64,000 nt of DNA from Nordella sp. HKS 07 (GCF_011046735.1 NZ_CP049258.1:5412001-5476000); one strand, 5' to 3'; positions 36,649 to 45,659 are shown, numbered from the stretch's first letter. Numbers and translations: made by a program. Notes: generated by a model from the letters alone, not told the origin.

Positions 36649-37380
36649 ATGGCAGATTCGCAAGTGATGCTCCTCGTCGTGCACGACAACGATGAGATGG
36701 ACGACCGGGCGTCAGCCTGGGCGAAGCGCCGGGGCTATGTTCTGAAATGGGTTTGCCCGGCCGCGGGCGAAGCTCTGCCCGATCTCGATGAGCGGGTGGC
36801 GGGTATCATCGTCTATGGCGGCGCCCAGGATGTCGACCAGCAGGACCGCTTTCCCGATCTGAAAGACGAGATGCGCCTCCTCGACCGCGCCCTGAAGCTT
36901 GAGATGCCGGTGCTGGGCCTGTGCCTCGGCGGCCAGCTGCTGGCGCATACGCTGGGCGAGACGGTATCGGGCCACCCTGAGGGCGCGGCCGAATATGGCT
37001 ATTACGATCTGGTGCCGACCTTGACGGGCCGCGCGCTTTTCGGCGCCGGTATGAAGGTGCTGCAGTCGCATTGGCACGGCTGGTACCGGACGCCCGCCGG
37101 CACGGTGAAGCTCGCCGGCACCGACAGCTTTCCCGAGCAGGCCTTCCGATACGGCTCCAACGCCTATGGCTTCCAGTTCCATCCCGAGACAGGTCGCCAG
37201 GGCTTGAGCCGCTGGATTGCGCGCCGCCCGGCGCACAAGCAGACGATGAAAGGCGCCCATCCCGCCGACCGGCAACTGGCGGACAATCTTCTCTATGACA
37301 AGGTGTTGGGCGACTGGTTCAATCGTTTCCTCGACGGCTGGGCGAGCGGAAAGCAGATCGGATACGAGGCGGCAGAATGA
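36649..37380 (+). CDS. class I glutamine amidotransferase-like protein
   Basis: A 243-residue stand-alone GATase domain. The nucleophile cysteine is in VLGLCLGGQLLAHTLG and the His-Glu pair in GFQFHPE, all intact, so it should release ammonia from glutamine or hydrolyse a gamma-glutamyl compound. Start at ATG 36649 (ADSQVMLLVVHD) fits the family; the ATG at 36595 adds 18 unlikely residues. Its stop overlaps the acetyltransferase start in ATGA. Confidence 0.87.
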   Translation: MADSQVMLLVVHDNDEMDDRASAWAKRRGYVLKWVCPAAGEALPDLDERVAGIIVYGGAQDVDQQDRFPDLKDEMRLLDRALKLEMPVLGLCLGGQLLAHTLGETVSGHPEGAAEYGYYDLVPTLTGRALFGAGMKVLQSHWHGWYRTPAGTVKLAGTDSFPEQAFRYGSNAYGFQFHPETGRQGLSRWIARRPAHKQTMKGAHPADRQLADNLLYDKVLGDWFNRFLDGWASGKQIGYEAAE

Positions 37381-37937
37381 CGATTGCCACCATACTTCCC
37401 GCGGTCGAAACACAGTCCCTCGTGCTGCGCGAGATCGAGGCGCGCGACTGGAATGCCTTCGCGCTCTTCATGACGCAGGCCACGTATCAGCGCCATATCG
37501 CCATGCGTTTGCGCAATGAGGATGACGTCAAGAACTTCGTCACGCGCCAAGTGGCGCGCCAGGGCGACGAGCGCCGCCATGTCTTTCATCTCGCCGCCGA
37601 GGACAAGGCGCGCGGGCTGGCTGTCGGCGACGGGTTCATCATCCTGGGGCGCGGCGGTCTGGCCGAGATCGGCTGGGGCGTGGCGCCCGCTCTCTGGGGG
37701 AAGGGCTATGGCACGCAGATCGGGCGCGCCCTGGTCGGTCTCGCCGTCGAGCGCGTCGGCGCGGTCAGGGTCTGGGCCAAGGTGATGGCCTCCAACACCG
37801 CCTCCCTCAAGCTCGCCCGCCGCATCGGTCTCCAACATGAGCGCTCACATCCGGACTATCCGGCCGGACACGGCCGTTTCGAGGCGGTTGAATTCTTCGC
37901 CATGACGGCGGAAGATTATTTCAACGCCGCTTATTAA
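37377..37937 (+). CDS. GNAT-family N-acetyltransferase (RimJ/RimL-like)
   Basis: A 186-residue acetyltransferase of the RimJ/RimL type. The opening ETQSLVLREIEARDWNAF and the acetyl-CoA-binding WGVAPALWGKGYGTQIGRAL are clear, followed by VMASNTASLKLARRIGL. It probably acetylates an amine on a protein or small molecule. Coupled by a four-base overlap to the amidotransferase gene. Confidence 0.88.
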   Translation: MTIATILPAVETQSLVLREIEARDWNAFALFMTQATYQRHIAMRLRNEDDVKNFVTRQVARQGDERRHVFHLAAEDKARGLAVGDGFIILGRGGLAEIGWGVAPALWGKGYGTQIGRALVGLAVERVGAVRVWAKVMASNTASLKLARRIGLQHERSHPDYPAGHGRFEAVEFFAMTAEDYFNAAY

Positions 37938-37964
37938 GCTTATCAAACAGGGTTGAGGCCCGCC

Positions 37965-38522
37965 ATGTCAGCGACGCCGTCCATCTGCGATTTCGGCTGG
38001 AAAGCCCGGGACTTCCGCCTGAAGGCGACCGACGGCAAGACCTATGGCCTTGCCGATCTGAGAGGGTCCAAGGGCACGCTTCTGGTTTTCATCTGCAACC
38101 ATTGCCCCTATGTGAAGGCCATCACGGAGAAGCTGGTGCGTGATGCCAGGGACCTGCAGAAGGCGGGCATCGGCGTGGCGGCGATCTGCTCCAACGACGC
38201 GACCGAATACCCGGAGGATTCCTTCGACAATATGAAGGTCTTCGCGAGGGAAAACGGATTCCCATTTCCGTATCTGCATGATGAGAGCCAGGAAGTGGCG
38301 CGCGCCTATGACGCCGTCTGCACGCCCGACTTCTTCGGCTTCAACGCCCGAGATGAGCTGCAATACCGGGGTCGGCTCGACGAATCGCGCAAGGCCCCGG
38401 TGGCCGATGCGCGTCGCGATCTTTACGAGGCCATGCAGGAAGTCGCCCGGACGGGCCAGGGCCCGCGCGACCAGATAGCCTCGATGGGATGCTCCATAAA
38501 ATGGAAGGCCGGGAACTGGTGA
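37965..38522 (+). CDS. thioredoxin-fold redoxin (AhpC/TSA-like)
   Basis: A 185-residue thioredoxin-fold protein of the AhpC/TSA-like group. The active segment is VFICNHCPYVKAI, a C-x-x-C pair in which the second cysteine follows His; this form is found in a family of putative thiol peroxidases or reductases. The rest fits a redoxin fold (DESQEVARAYDAVCTPDFFGF). ATG 37965 is 27 bases after the acetyltransferase stop. Peroxide or disulfide reduction is likely, exact role unknown. Confidence 0.85.
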   Translation: MSATPSICDFGWKARDFRLKATDGKTYGLADLRGSKGTLLVFICNHCPYVKAITEKLVRDARDLQKAGIGVAAICSNDATEYPEDSFDNMKVFARENGFPFPYLHDESQEVARAYDAVCTPDFFGFNARDELQYRGRLDESRKAPVADARRDLYEAMQEVARTGQGPRDQIASMGCSIKWKAGNW

Positions 38523-38714
38523 TCATTTCCGCTTGGACGGCGCCTTGAGCGGCGCGGTTGCGATCGCGAACAGGTCCTCGGTTTCAGGGATCCGGTCATA
38601 GCGCACCCCCGGGAAGATGACGATCTCGGCGGGGCCGCGCGCGACCGGCGGCGGCTGGAGCGTCATCTGGCTTGACGCGGGTTTCGGGAACGGAATGACG
38701 ACGGCGTACAGCAT
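38523..38714 (-). CDS. small protein of unknown function
   Basis: A 63-residue protein behind a GGGAG Shine-Dalgarno. It reads MLYAVVIPFPKPASSQMTLQ and continues Pro-rich with VIFPGVRYDRIPETEDLF. No known domain. It is convergent with the redoxin gene, with stop codons adjacent. Coding potential is supported by the Shine-Dalgarno and typical codon use. Confidence 0.6.
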   Translation of the reverse strand: MLYAVVIPFPKPASSQMTLQPPPVARGPAEIVIFPGVRYDRIPETEDLFAIATAPLKAPSKRK

Positions 38715-38845
38715 TAATGTCTCCCTGCAAGCAATATTTCGAACTTGGTGCAAGATTAGAGCCGCGCAACCGAAGGGACCCTGAATGGCACTGTCAGCTG
38801 GCGTTCATTCCTGACGTGATCTCCCATGGCACCTGGCTCCTGGTC

Positions 38846-38891
38846 ACCATCACTTCAGGCCGCATTCACCCGAGGTGACGGAAGTGATGGT
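38846..38891. repeat. inverted repeat with nested hairpin
   Basis: Perfect 11-base arms ACCATCACTTC (38846-38856) and GAAGTGATGGT (38881-38891) enclose a nested TCACC-cga-GGTGA hairpin. Lies between two promoters (small gene on minus, LysR gene on plus); could be an operator or a transcript end. Confidence 0.6.
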
Positions 38892-39034
38892 AATCTCAAG
38901 CTTTTCGCCCGTCGGTGAGGAAACGCACATTCCCGGCGCCGGCAGGCGGGAAGCAATCCTACCTGCGGCACGTGACAGTCAGAAAACCGCCAGCCCTTTC
39001 CCTGCGCACGTGGCTGTGAGAAAACTTCACGGTT

Positions 39035-39943
39035 ATGAAGATCCGCAAGCGCCATCTGCCGCCGCTCAACGCCATCCGCGCCTTCGAGGCAGCGGCACGG
39101 CATCTGCATCTCGGCAAGGCGGCTGAGGAATTGTCGGTGACCCATGGCGCGGTCTCCAAGCAGATCGGCAATCTCGAGGATCATCTGGGCTTTGCGCTCT
39201 TTGAACGGGCCGGCAACCGGCTGGTCCTGACCGAACGCGGGCGCAAGCTGCTCGCCGCCTCGAATGCGGCGCTCGACCAGTTGGGCTATGCGATCGCCAG
39301 GCTAGACGGCGCGGCGGTCGAGGGCGAACTCAGGCTTTCCGTTCCGCCGGCTTTTGGCGCTAACTGGCTGATCCCCCGACTGGCGGGCTTCCGACGGCAG
39401 GCGCCGTCGTTGCGGCTCCAGCTCCTCGCTTCCGATCGGCCCGAGGACGCGCTGGACAAGGATGTCGACCTGGCTGTGCGTTTCGGCAAGCCCGTGTGGC
39501 GAGACTGCACCGTCCGGCTTCTGGCACATGTGCGCTATTTTCCGGTCTGCAGCCCGAGCCTGCTCAACGAGCCCCCGGGCCTCGCGACGCTGGGTGATCT
39601 CGCTTATCACACGCTGCTCCTCGACGATCCGGCGGGCGACAACTGGAAGCGCTGGCTCGAGCATGCGGCGTTGCGTGACGCCGATCCGCCCAACAGCATC
39701 TATTTCGAAGACTTCGCCCATATCCTCGCAGCCGCCCGCGCAGGTCTCGGCCTTTGCCTCGGCGACATGATCACAACCGGCGCCGATCTCGCGGCGGGAC
39801 GGCTCGTGCGTCCCTTTGAGCAGTCGGTCGAGGGCCTCGCCGCCTACTTTCTCATCGAGCCTTCCGTGGTGTCGCCGGCAGCCCGCCTTTTCGCCGACTG
39901 GCTTGAGGCGGAAATGGTGAGCTTTGTGAGGAATTGTCACTGA
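39035..39943 (+). CDS. LysR-family transcriptional regulator (GcvA-like)
   Basis: A 302-residue LysR-type regulator. The winged helix-turn-helix is at about residues 5-65 (LPPLNAIRAFEAAARHLHLG, LSVTHGAVSKQIGNLEDHLG, FERAGNRLVLTERG), close to the GcvA group. The rest is the periplasmic-binding-like effector domain. It is followed in the same direction by the dimethylargininase-like gene 75 bases later, which it may control. Confidence 0.92.
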   Translation: MKIRKRHLPPLNAIRAFEAAARHLHLGKAAEELSVTHGAVSKQIGNLEDHLGFALFERAGNRLVLTERGRKLLAASNAALDQLGYAIARLDGAAVEGELRLSVPPAFGANWLIPRLAGFRRQAPSLRLQLLASDRPEDALDKDVDLAVRFGKPVWRDCTVRLLAHVRYFPVCSPSLLNEPPGLATLGDLAYHTLLLDDPAGDNWKRWLEHAALRDADPPNSIYFEDFAHILAAARAGLGLCLGDMITTGADLAAGRLVRPFEQSVEGLAAYFLIEPSVVSPAARLFADWLEAEMVSFVRNCH

Positions 39944-40018
39944 GGAGGGGAGGATTACTCCCTTGTTCCAGACCGAGGCCTGGCCGAAAGCTTGGCGAGC
40001 AATAACCGGAGACAGGCG

Positions 40019-40951
40019 ATGACCCAGAACAACACACCCCTGCGCGCCCGCAAAGAAGGTGGCGGCACACCTCTGATGAGCGACTGGTATCTCAAATCGG
40101 AGACCGGCCCCCTCAAGGACGTGCTGCTCGGCCCCGCCGAGAGCTTCCGCTGGATGGGGCTCGAGAACGCCCAATGGTCGTCGCTGGTGCGCGACACGTT
40201 ACGTAAAGGCTACAAATTCGACAAGCAGCTCGCCATGCGCCAGCACCGCGAGATGGTGGACGCCTATGAAAGCGCCGGCGTCACCTGTCACTTCCTGCCC
40301 GTCGACATGACCAACCCCTATCAGGTCTATGCGCGCGATTCGTCCTTCATGTCGCCTTACGGCGCCGTCGTCTGCCAGCTCGCCAATCCGCGCCGGCGCG
40401 GCGAATATGCCGCCGTTTTGCGCTTCTATCTGGAGCGCGGCATCCCGATCTACGACATGGTGAGCGCCGGCAATTTCGAGGGCGGCGACTTCAACATCAT
40501 CAAGCCCGGCGTGGCGCTCGTCGGCTACACCGACCACCGCTCCGAGGAAGTGGCGGCCCGCCAGGTCTCCGAATGGTTCGTTAAGGAAGGCTGGGAGATC
40601 AAATATGCCCCAATCGACCAGTTCTATGTCCATATCGATCTGATGGTCTGCATGCTCAACGAGCATTGCGCCGCCGTCTGTCTCGAGACCACCGAGGACG
40701 ACATCGTCCAGTGGCTCAAATCGAAGAAGATCGAGATCATCCCGGCGACCTTCAAGGAGACGATGGCGCTCGGCTGCAACGTGGTGGCGCTGGGCAACGA
40801 CCGGGTACTGTCGACCGCCGGCGCGAGCGACCTCAACGCCAAGATGCGTGCCGCGGGCTTTCAGGTCTACGACCCGGACATGACCATGTTCACCCAGGCC
40901 GGTGGCGGCGTCCATTGCATGTGCCAGCCGCTGCGCCGCGAGGCCGCGTAA
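40019..40951 (+). CDS. dimethylargininase-like amidinohydrolase
   Basis: A 310-residue guanidine-modifying enzyme of the arginine deiminase / dimethylargininase fold. Catalytic-type elements: the acid pair in YARDSSFMSP and NFEGGDFNII, the histidine in YVHIDLMV and the terminal cysteine in GGGVHCMCQP. It likely hydrolyses a substituted arginine or related guanidine to citrulline or an amine product. Start ATG 40019 is in-frame after GGAGACAGGCG. Preceded by the LysR regulator. Substrate is unproven. Confidence 0.82.
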   Translation: MTQNNTPLRARKEGGGTPLMSDWYLKSETGPLKDVLLGPAESFRWMGLENAQWSSLVRDTLRKGYKFDKQLAMRQHREMVDAYESAGVTCHFLPVDMTNPYQVYARDSSFMSPYGAVVCQLANPRRRGEYAAVLRFYLERGIPIYDMVSAGNFEGGDFNIIKPGVALVGYTDHRSEEVAARQVSEWFVKEGWEIKYAPIDQFYVHIDLMVCMLNEHCAAVCLETTEDDIVQWLKSKKIEIIPATFKETMALGCNVVALGNDRVLSTAGASDLNAKMRAAGFQVYDPDMTMFTQAGGGVHCMCQPLRREAA

Positions 40952-40975
40952 CTGTCGGGATGCGCCAGATAATTC

Positions 40976-41005
40976 TTGACTGATTTAGTCGGATACCAGT
41001 AGTTA
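40976..41005 (+). promoter_or_regulatory. possible promoter of the TonB receptor gene
   Basis: TTGACT (40976-40981) and TAGTTA (41000-41005) are separated by 18 bases, in the 139-base leader of the TonB receptor gene. The same stretch has a TGACT-gattt-AGTC half-palindrome, but it does not match the Irr or RirA boxes I know. Confidence 0.35.
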
Positions 41006-41090
41006 ACGCCGCCGGACATGAGTCCGGCGGCCAGCAAAAGACCTCTCGTCCAGTAGCCAGCATTTCACGGGTACAGGGGAGAGGGGTCTC

Positions 41091-43271
41091 ATGGGACGTT
41101 CCGCTTATTTGCGGCTGTGGCTGCTGGCCACGGCTACGAGTTTTGTTTTCGCCGTTCCGGCGCAGGGCCAGGAGCAGCAGCAGCCGGCCACCGAGGAAGC
41201 CGATCAGAAATACGGCCTTCTCGACATGATCACCGTCGTCGCCTCGAAATTCGACGAGGACGTGACGTCCTCGCTCACCGCCACCAGCGTCGTCGGCGAG
41301 GAGAGGTTGCAGCAGAAGCAGCCGTCCAATATCGGCCAGATTCTCAGCGGCGTGCCGGGCGTGGCGACCGCCGGTTCGCAGGACCGTACCGGCCTCGGCA
41401 CCAGCATCAATATCCGCGGGCTTCAGGATTTCGGCCGCGTCGCCATGATCACCGACGGCGCCCGCAATAATTTCGCCCGCAACGACCATGGCAGCGCCGC
41501 CTCGATGTGGATCGAGCCGGAACTGCTCAAGCAGGTGACGGTGGTGCGTGGTCCTGTCGCCAATATCTATGGCTCGGGCGCCATCGGCGGCGTCGTCGTC
41601 TTCGAGACCAAGTCGGCCAGCGACTTCCTGCGCGAAGGCGAGCAGTTCGGCGGCGCGGTCAAGGGCGGCTATGAGAGCAATGGCGACGGCCTGCTCACCA
41701 GCGTGACCGGCGCCGTCAGGCCGGTCGAGGCCTTCGACCTTCTCGCCAACTTCACCTATCGCGAGCGCGACGATTACGAGGGCGGCGATGGCGAGCGGGT
41801 CGATGAGACGGGCTATGATGTTACAGCCGGCCTCCTGAAGAGCGTCATCCGGCCCGCCGACGGTCACGAGATCACCCTGGGGTGGATCGGCAATAGCAAC
41901 GACTGGCGCGAGCCTGGCACCATGCCGCAGGAGAGCGAACTCAAGGAGAACGTCTTCACCGGCAAATATCGCTACACGCCCGGCAGTCAATGGATCGACT
42001 TCACGCTGAGCGGCTATGTAAATGACACGAAGCAGGAGCAGACAGCGCTGAAATCCGGCACGCGATGGAATCAGAATGGCAATACGCCGATCTTCGTGCC
42101 GGCCGGCAGCAAGCGCAGCTTCGATCTCGTCACCACCGGGTTTGATACCAACAACACGTCGCGGTTCGAAACCGGGGCCGTACGGCATACATTTACGCTA
42201 GGCGGCGACTGGTTCGAGGACAAAGTGGATGTCGATGATCCGCTCGGCGGCGCTTTCGTCTACAGCCCGTCGGGCAAGCGTCAAGTGTGGGGCGCTTTCG
42301 CGCAGGACAAGCTGGAATTCTCCGACTGGCTCGAAGTCATTGGCGGCCTGCGCTACGACTCCTACACGCTCGAAAGCGACGACGGCGACGTCGATAGCGA
42401 CGGCGAGCGTCTGTCGCCTCGCATCACGGCCGGCATAAAGCCCTTCGAGTCGACGGGCCTGCGCGGCCTCCAGGTCTACGGCACCTATGCCGAAGGGTAT
42501 CGCTCGCCCAGCGTCATCGAAACGCTGATGACGGGTATCCATCCGGCCGGCGCCTATTTCCCATTCCTGCCCAATCCTGATCTGACGCCCGAGACCGCAC
42601 ATACTTTCGAAGTCGGGCTGAACTACAAGAGGGACGGTATCTTCACCGATGACGACGGGATCCGTGCCAAGGCGGCGATATTCCACAACACGGTCGATGA
42701 CTATATCGGCCTGACCCAGGTCCCGCCGGGACCGAACTGCGCGCCCTTGTCAGGCAATCCGCCATTTCTGTATCCGAATTTCTGCTACCAGTACCAGAAT
42801 TTCAGTGAAGTCATTCTGAAGGGTATCGAATTCGAGGCGATCTATGATCGCGGCAGCTTCTTTACCGGCGTGTCGGGTACTTTCATCGACAGCAAGAATA
42901 AGGAGGACGGCAATGAGCTGGACACCGTTCCACCAAATGAGTTGAACGCTCTCCTGGGCTTCCGCTTTCTCGAGCAGCGCCTCACCATCGGTGGCGAGAT
43001 TCAGCACGCCTTCCAATACGAATACGATGTGCCGAACGATGCGACACCCAATCCGCGCGACACCAAGCGCGTCGATGAGGACTATACGCTGGTCAATATT
43101 TTCGCCGGCTATGAAGTCACGGAGGATTTCCGGCTCGACCTGCGCCTCGAGAACATATTCGACGTCGAATACGTGAATTATCTGAGCGCCGTTCTGGGCG
43201 CCGGCGGCGACGCCTATCTCGAGCCGGGCTTCAACGCCAAGATCTCGGCCACCTGGCGTTTCGGCGGCTGA
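41091..43271 (+). CDS. TonB-dependent heme/hemoglobin-type outer-membrane receptor
   Basis: A 726-residue TonB-dependent receptor with a signal peptide ending near VPAQG. The plug domain follows (about residues 45-165: DMITVVASKFDEDVTSS, VRGPVANIYGSGAIGGV), then the beta-barrel with NPDLTPETAHTFEVGLNY and a C-terminal barrel strand ending in aromatic residues WRFGG. This arrangement fits the hemoglobin/transferrin/lactoferrin receptor family. No heme ABC transporter or TonB-ExbBD lies nearby, so the ligand is not fixed; heme is the best guess. Iron control is likely but no clear box is visible. Confidence 0.87.
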   Translation: MGRSAYLRLWLLATATSFVFAVPAQGQEQQQPATEEADQKYGLLDMITVVASKFDEDVTSSLTATSVVGEERLQQKQPSNIGQILSGVPGVATAGSQDRTGLGTSINIRGLQDFGRVAMITDGARNNFARNDHGSAASMWIEPELLKQVTVVRGPVANIYGSGAIGGVVVFETKSASDFLREGEQFGGAVKGGYESNGDGLLTSVTGAVRPVEAFDLLANFTYRERDDYEGGDGERVDETGYDVTAGLLKSVIRPADGHEITLGWIGNSNDWREPGTMPQESELKENVFTGKYRYTPGSQWIDFTLSGYVNDTKQEQTALKSGTRWNQNGNTPIFVPAGSKRSFDLVTTGFDTNNTSRFETGAVRHTFTLGGDWFEDKVDVDDPLGGAFVYSPSGKRQVWGAFAQDKLEFSDWLEVIGGLRYDSYTLESDDGDVDSDGERLSPRITAGIKPFESTGLRGLQVYGTYAEGYRSPSVIETLMTGIHPAGAYFPFLPNPDLTPETAHTFEVGLNYKRDGIFTDDDGIRAKAAIFHNTVDDYIGLTQVPPGPNCAPLSGNPPFLYPNFCYQYQNFSEVILKGIEFEAIYDRGSFFTGVSGTFIDSKNKEDGNELDTVPPNELNALLGFRFLEQRLTIGGEIQHAFQYEYDVPNDATPNPRDTKRVDEDYTLVNIFAGYEVTEDFRLDLRLENIFDVEYVNYLSAVLGAGGDAYLEPGFNAKISATWRFGG

Positions 43272-43282
43272 CGCATTACTAG

Positions 43283-43358
43283 CTAGTGTGCTGAACGCGA
43301 AGTTCCTGATATCAGGCGGCTAGCACCGACAGGAACTTCGCGTTCAAAAGCACACTAG
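43283..43358. repeat. palindrome P1 (CTAGTGTGC ends)
   Basis: A 76-base palindrome with ends CTAGTGTGC/GCACACTAG and inner arms GAACGCGAAGTTCCT/AGGAACTTCGCGTTC. It is one of a pair in tandem with P2 between the convergent TonB receptor and secreted-protein genes. Confidence 0.88.
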
Positions 43359-43372
43359 AATCATTGAGTTCT

Positions 43373-43447
43373 CTAGTGTCCTTCCGAATCCGAAGTTCGC
43401 TCGGAAGGTTCCGCTGGCTGTGGCGAGCTTCGGATTCGGGACACTAG
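43373..43447. repeat. palindrome P2 (CTAGTGTCC ends)
   Basis: A 75-base palindrome with ends CTAGTGTCC/GGGACACTAG and inner arms CGAATCCGAAGTTCGC/GCGAGCTTCGGATTCG, clearly built like P1 but with different arms. The two may act as a pair of transcript-end structures. Confidence 0.88.
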
Positions 43448-43463
43448 ACGACGATGGCCGCCC

Positions 43464-43790
43464 TCAATGGGCGGTCATCTGCTGTTTGAGGGCGATCTTG
43501 CCCTTGTCGAGCGCCTGGCGAACGTCTTCGGGCTCAAGCCCGCTCTCGCCGGCGCGCGCCACCACCGTCTCATAGTGCGACTGACAGGCGGCGAAGCTCG
43601 CATCCGCGGCCTCATCCTTGCTGGCTTTCACTTGCCGTTCCGCCTTGTAGGCGGCGGCTGCGCATTGCTGCCAGGATTTGATCGCCTGGGCGATTTGCGG
43701 CGGTAGTGTCTGGTTTGCTAGGAGAGGGCCGGACAGCAGGGCAATCGCCATAGCCGACAGGCCGAGTCGCAATGAGTTTCTTTTTCGCAT
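43464..43790 (-). CDS. secreted protein, unknown
   Basis: A 108-residue protein with a signal peptide (LGLSAMAIALLSGPLLA) and a short mature region containing two cysteines, WQQCAAAAYKAE and FAACQSHYET, probably a disulfide, and an Ala/Lys-rich helix. No domain is known. It lies convergent to the TonB receptor behind palindrome P2. Confidence 0.65.
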   Translation of the reverse strand: MRKRNSLRLGLSAMAIALLSGPLLANQTLPPQIAQAIKSWQQCAAAAYKAERQVKASKDEAADASFAACQSHYETVVARAGESGLEPEDVRQALDKGKIALKQQMTAH

Positions 43791-43799
43791 ACGTTTGTT

Positions 43800-43900
43800 C
43801 TAGAACGCCGGGCGTTCCAATGGAATCGCCTCGGCGTTCTATTCCTCTGTTTTGCGCATCGGATGACCCGAAAACCGCTCCGCACTTTTCGGTCCGATGC
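43800..43900. repeat. composite palindromic repeat E5
   Basis: Unit A (43801-43841) arms TAGAACGCCG/CGGCGTTCTA, linker with CTCTGTTTTGCGCAT, unit B (about 43854-43900) GCGCATCGG to GTCCGATGC. Lies just upstream of the flavoprotein gene, in the gap between two divergent genes. Confidence 0.87.
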
Positions 43901-43935
43901 TGCAGCGACGGCGCGTGCCGCGGCAATGCCGCATC

Positions 43936-45087
43936 ATGAGTTTCAGCGTCGATATCATTGGCGCCGGGCCTGCCGGCCTCACGGCGGCCGAGGTCCTGGC
44001 GCAAGGTGGCGCTCAGGTGCGCGTGATCGATCATATGGCGTCGCCGGCACGCAAATTCCTGATGGCGGGCAGGGGCGGTCTCAATCTCACGCATTCCGAA
44101 CCGCTCGAGCGCTTCCTCGATCGCTATGGCGCGGCGCGCCCCTTTCTCGAACCCGCCATCCGCGCCTTTCCGCCGGAGGCACTCATCGCCTGGTGCAACG
44201 GCCTCGGCATCGAGACATTTATCGGTTCCTCTGGGCGCGTCTTTCCGAAGACGATGAAGGCCTCGCCGCTGCTGCGCGCCTGGCTGAAGCGTCTTGACGG
44301 TCTGGGTGTCGGTTTCGATCTCAAGTCGGAATGGTCGGGCGACAAGAATGCCGATGCGATGATCCTCGCTTTGGGTGGGGCGAGCTGGCCGCGCCTTGGC
44401 TCCGATGCGCGCTGGGTCGAGATGCTGCGCCGCCGCGGCGTCGCGGTGAATGATTTCATTTCCGCCAATTGCGGCGTCACTATCGCCTGGTCCTCGCATT
44501 TTATGGAACGCTTCGCGGGCAAGCCCTTGAAGCGCATCGAAATCGCGAGCGGCGGCCGCAGGATGCGCGGCGAGGCCGTGGTCACCCGCAACGGTCTTGA
44601 AGGGGGCGCCATCTATGCGCTGGGTCCGCAATTGCGCGAGACCGGCAGGCTTGTGCTCGATCTCAGGCCCGATCTGACGCTCGATGAGCTGGAAGCGCGG
44701 CTGGCAAGGCCGAAGGGCAAGGCGTCGCAGAGCAACTTCCTGCGCAAGGCGGCGGGACTCTCGCCGGTGGCGATTGCGCTTCTGCGCGAAGCCGGGGCGC
44801 CTGCGACAGCAGCCCAAATCAAGTCCGTCGCGCTGACCGTCACCGGCACCGACACGCTGGCGCGCGCCATTTCCTCGGCCGGCGGCTTGGCGCTCAGCGA
44901 GGTCGACGGCAGCTTCGAACTCAAAGCGTGGCCACGCGTCTATGCGGTGGGCGAAATGCTGGACTGGGAGGCGCCGACCGGCGGCTACCTGCTGCAGGCC
45001 TGTTTCTCGACCGCCGTCGCCGCGGCACGGGCCTGTTTGACGCAGTTCGCGGCTGCCCCGGGCCGGCCACAATCGCTTCCTAAGTGA
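43936..45087 (+). CDS. NAD(P)/FAD-dependent flavoprotein (HI0933 family)
   Basis: A 383-residue flavoprotein of the HI0933/BaiN-like family. The N-terminal FAD-binding Rossmann motif DIIGAGPAGLTAAEVL and the family tag KFLMAGRGGLNLTHSEP are present; the FAD-contact near the C-terminus is VYAVGEMLDWEAPTGGYLLQ. ATG 43936 is preferred, since upstream codons come from repeat E5. Members reduce or oxidise small molecules; the substrate is unknown. Confidence 0.85.
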   Translation: MSFSVDIIGAGPAGLTAAEVLAQGGAQVRVIDHMASPARKFLMAGRGGLNLTHSEPLERFLDRYGAARPFLEPAIRAFPPEALIAWCNGLGIETFIGSSGRVFPKTMKASPLLRAWLKRLDGLGVGFDLKSEWSGDKNADAMILALGGASWPRLGSDARWVEMLRRRGVAVNDFISANCGVTIAWSSHFMERFAGKPLKRIEIASGGRRMRGEAVVTRNGLEGGAIYALGPQLRETGRLVLDLRPDLTLDELEARLARPKGKASQSNFLRKAAGLSPVAIALLREAGAPATAAQIKSVALTVTGTDTLARAISSAGGLALSEVDGSFELKAWPRVYAVGEMLDWEAPTGGYLLQACFSTAVAAARACLTQFAAAPGRPQSLPK

Positions 45088-45115
45088 GGAGTTAACACTT
45101 CATGAGGAGAACGGC

Positions 45116-45607
45116 ATGAATCGAACAGTTTTGGCAAAATGCGTAGGCGCCGCGTTGGCGGTTGCCGTCACGGCGGGTTTTGCCGGAGCAGCGTCCGCCA
45201 GCCCGCGTGGTTATTGTGATTCCTATGCTCGCGACGTCGCGAGCCGCAAGACCAATGGCGGCGCCGATGTGCTCGTCGGCACGGTTGGCGGCGCGGTCGG
45301 CGGCGCTCTCCTCGGCGGCATCATCGACAATGGCAGAGGCGCCGGCCGTGGCGCCATCATCGGCGGTGTCGGCGGCACGCTCCTCGGCGCCGGCGTCACC
45401 AGCGACCGCTATCGCCGCGCCTATGACAATGCCTATGCCAATTGCATGGACAATTATCAGAGCGGTGGGAGTTATCAGGGCGCCAGCAGCTACGAGCCGG
45501 GCAGCCGCGCCTGGGTGAAGGCCTGCTCGCGCAAATATCGCTCCTTCAATCCCGACACCGGCAAGTACAAGTCGAATTCGGGCCAGTGGCGCACCTGCCG
45601 TATCTGA
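45116..45607 (+). CDS. BA14K-like secreted glycine-zipper protein
   Basis: A 163-residue exported protein. The signal peptide ends near AASA; the middle has a glycine zipper (about residues 55-95, with GGAVGGALLGGIID), as in outer-membrane-inserted small proteins; the C-terminus has WVKACSRKYRSFNPDTGKYK, the BA14K hallmark, with a terminal cysteine. Start after a strong AGGAG Shine-Dalgarno. BA14K proteins of Brucella are immunogenic; cell-envelope function is uncertain. Confidence 0.82.
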   Translation: MNRTVLAKCVGAALAVAVTAGFAGAASASPRGYCDSYARDVASRKTNGGADVLVGTVGGAVGGALLGGIIDNGRGAGRGAIIGGVGGTLLGAGVTSDRYRRAYDNAYANCMDNYQSGGSYQGASSYEPGSRAWVKACSRKYRSFNPDTGKYKSNSGQWRTCRI

Positions 45608-45630
45608 ACTCTGTTTCATCTGAGAAATGA

Positions 45631-45659
45631 AAAAGGCCGGAGATTGCTCCGGCCTTTTT
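45631..45659 (+). terminator. Rho-independent terminator of the BA14K-like gene
   Basis: GGCCGGAG/CTCCGGCC with a four-base loop, followed by five T and preceded by four A; a bidirectional-looking terminator 24 bases after the stop. Confidence 0.88.

Noticed and set aside
40976-41005. Irr or RirA iron box upstream of the TonB receptor
   Set aside because: Only a weak half-palindrome is visible; it does not meet the known consensus.
43283-43447. Terminal inverted repeats of an insertion sequence
   Set aside because: The two palindromes are 14 bases apart and enclose no transposase; each is a full palindrome itself.
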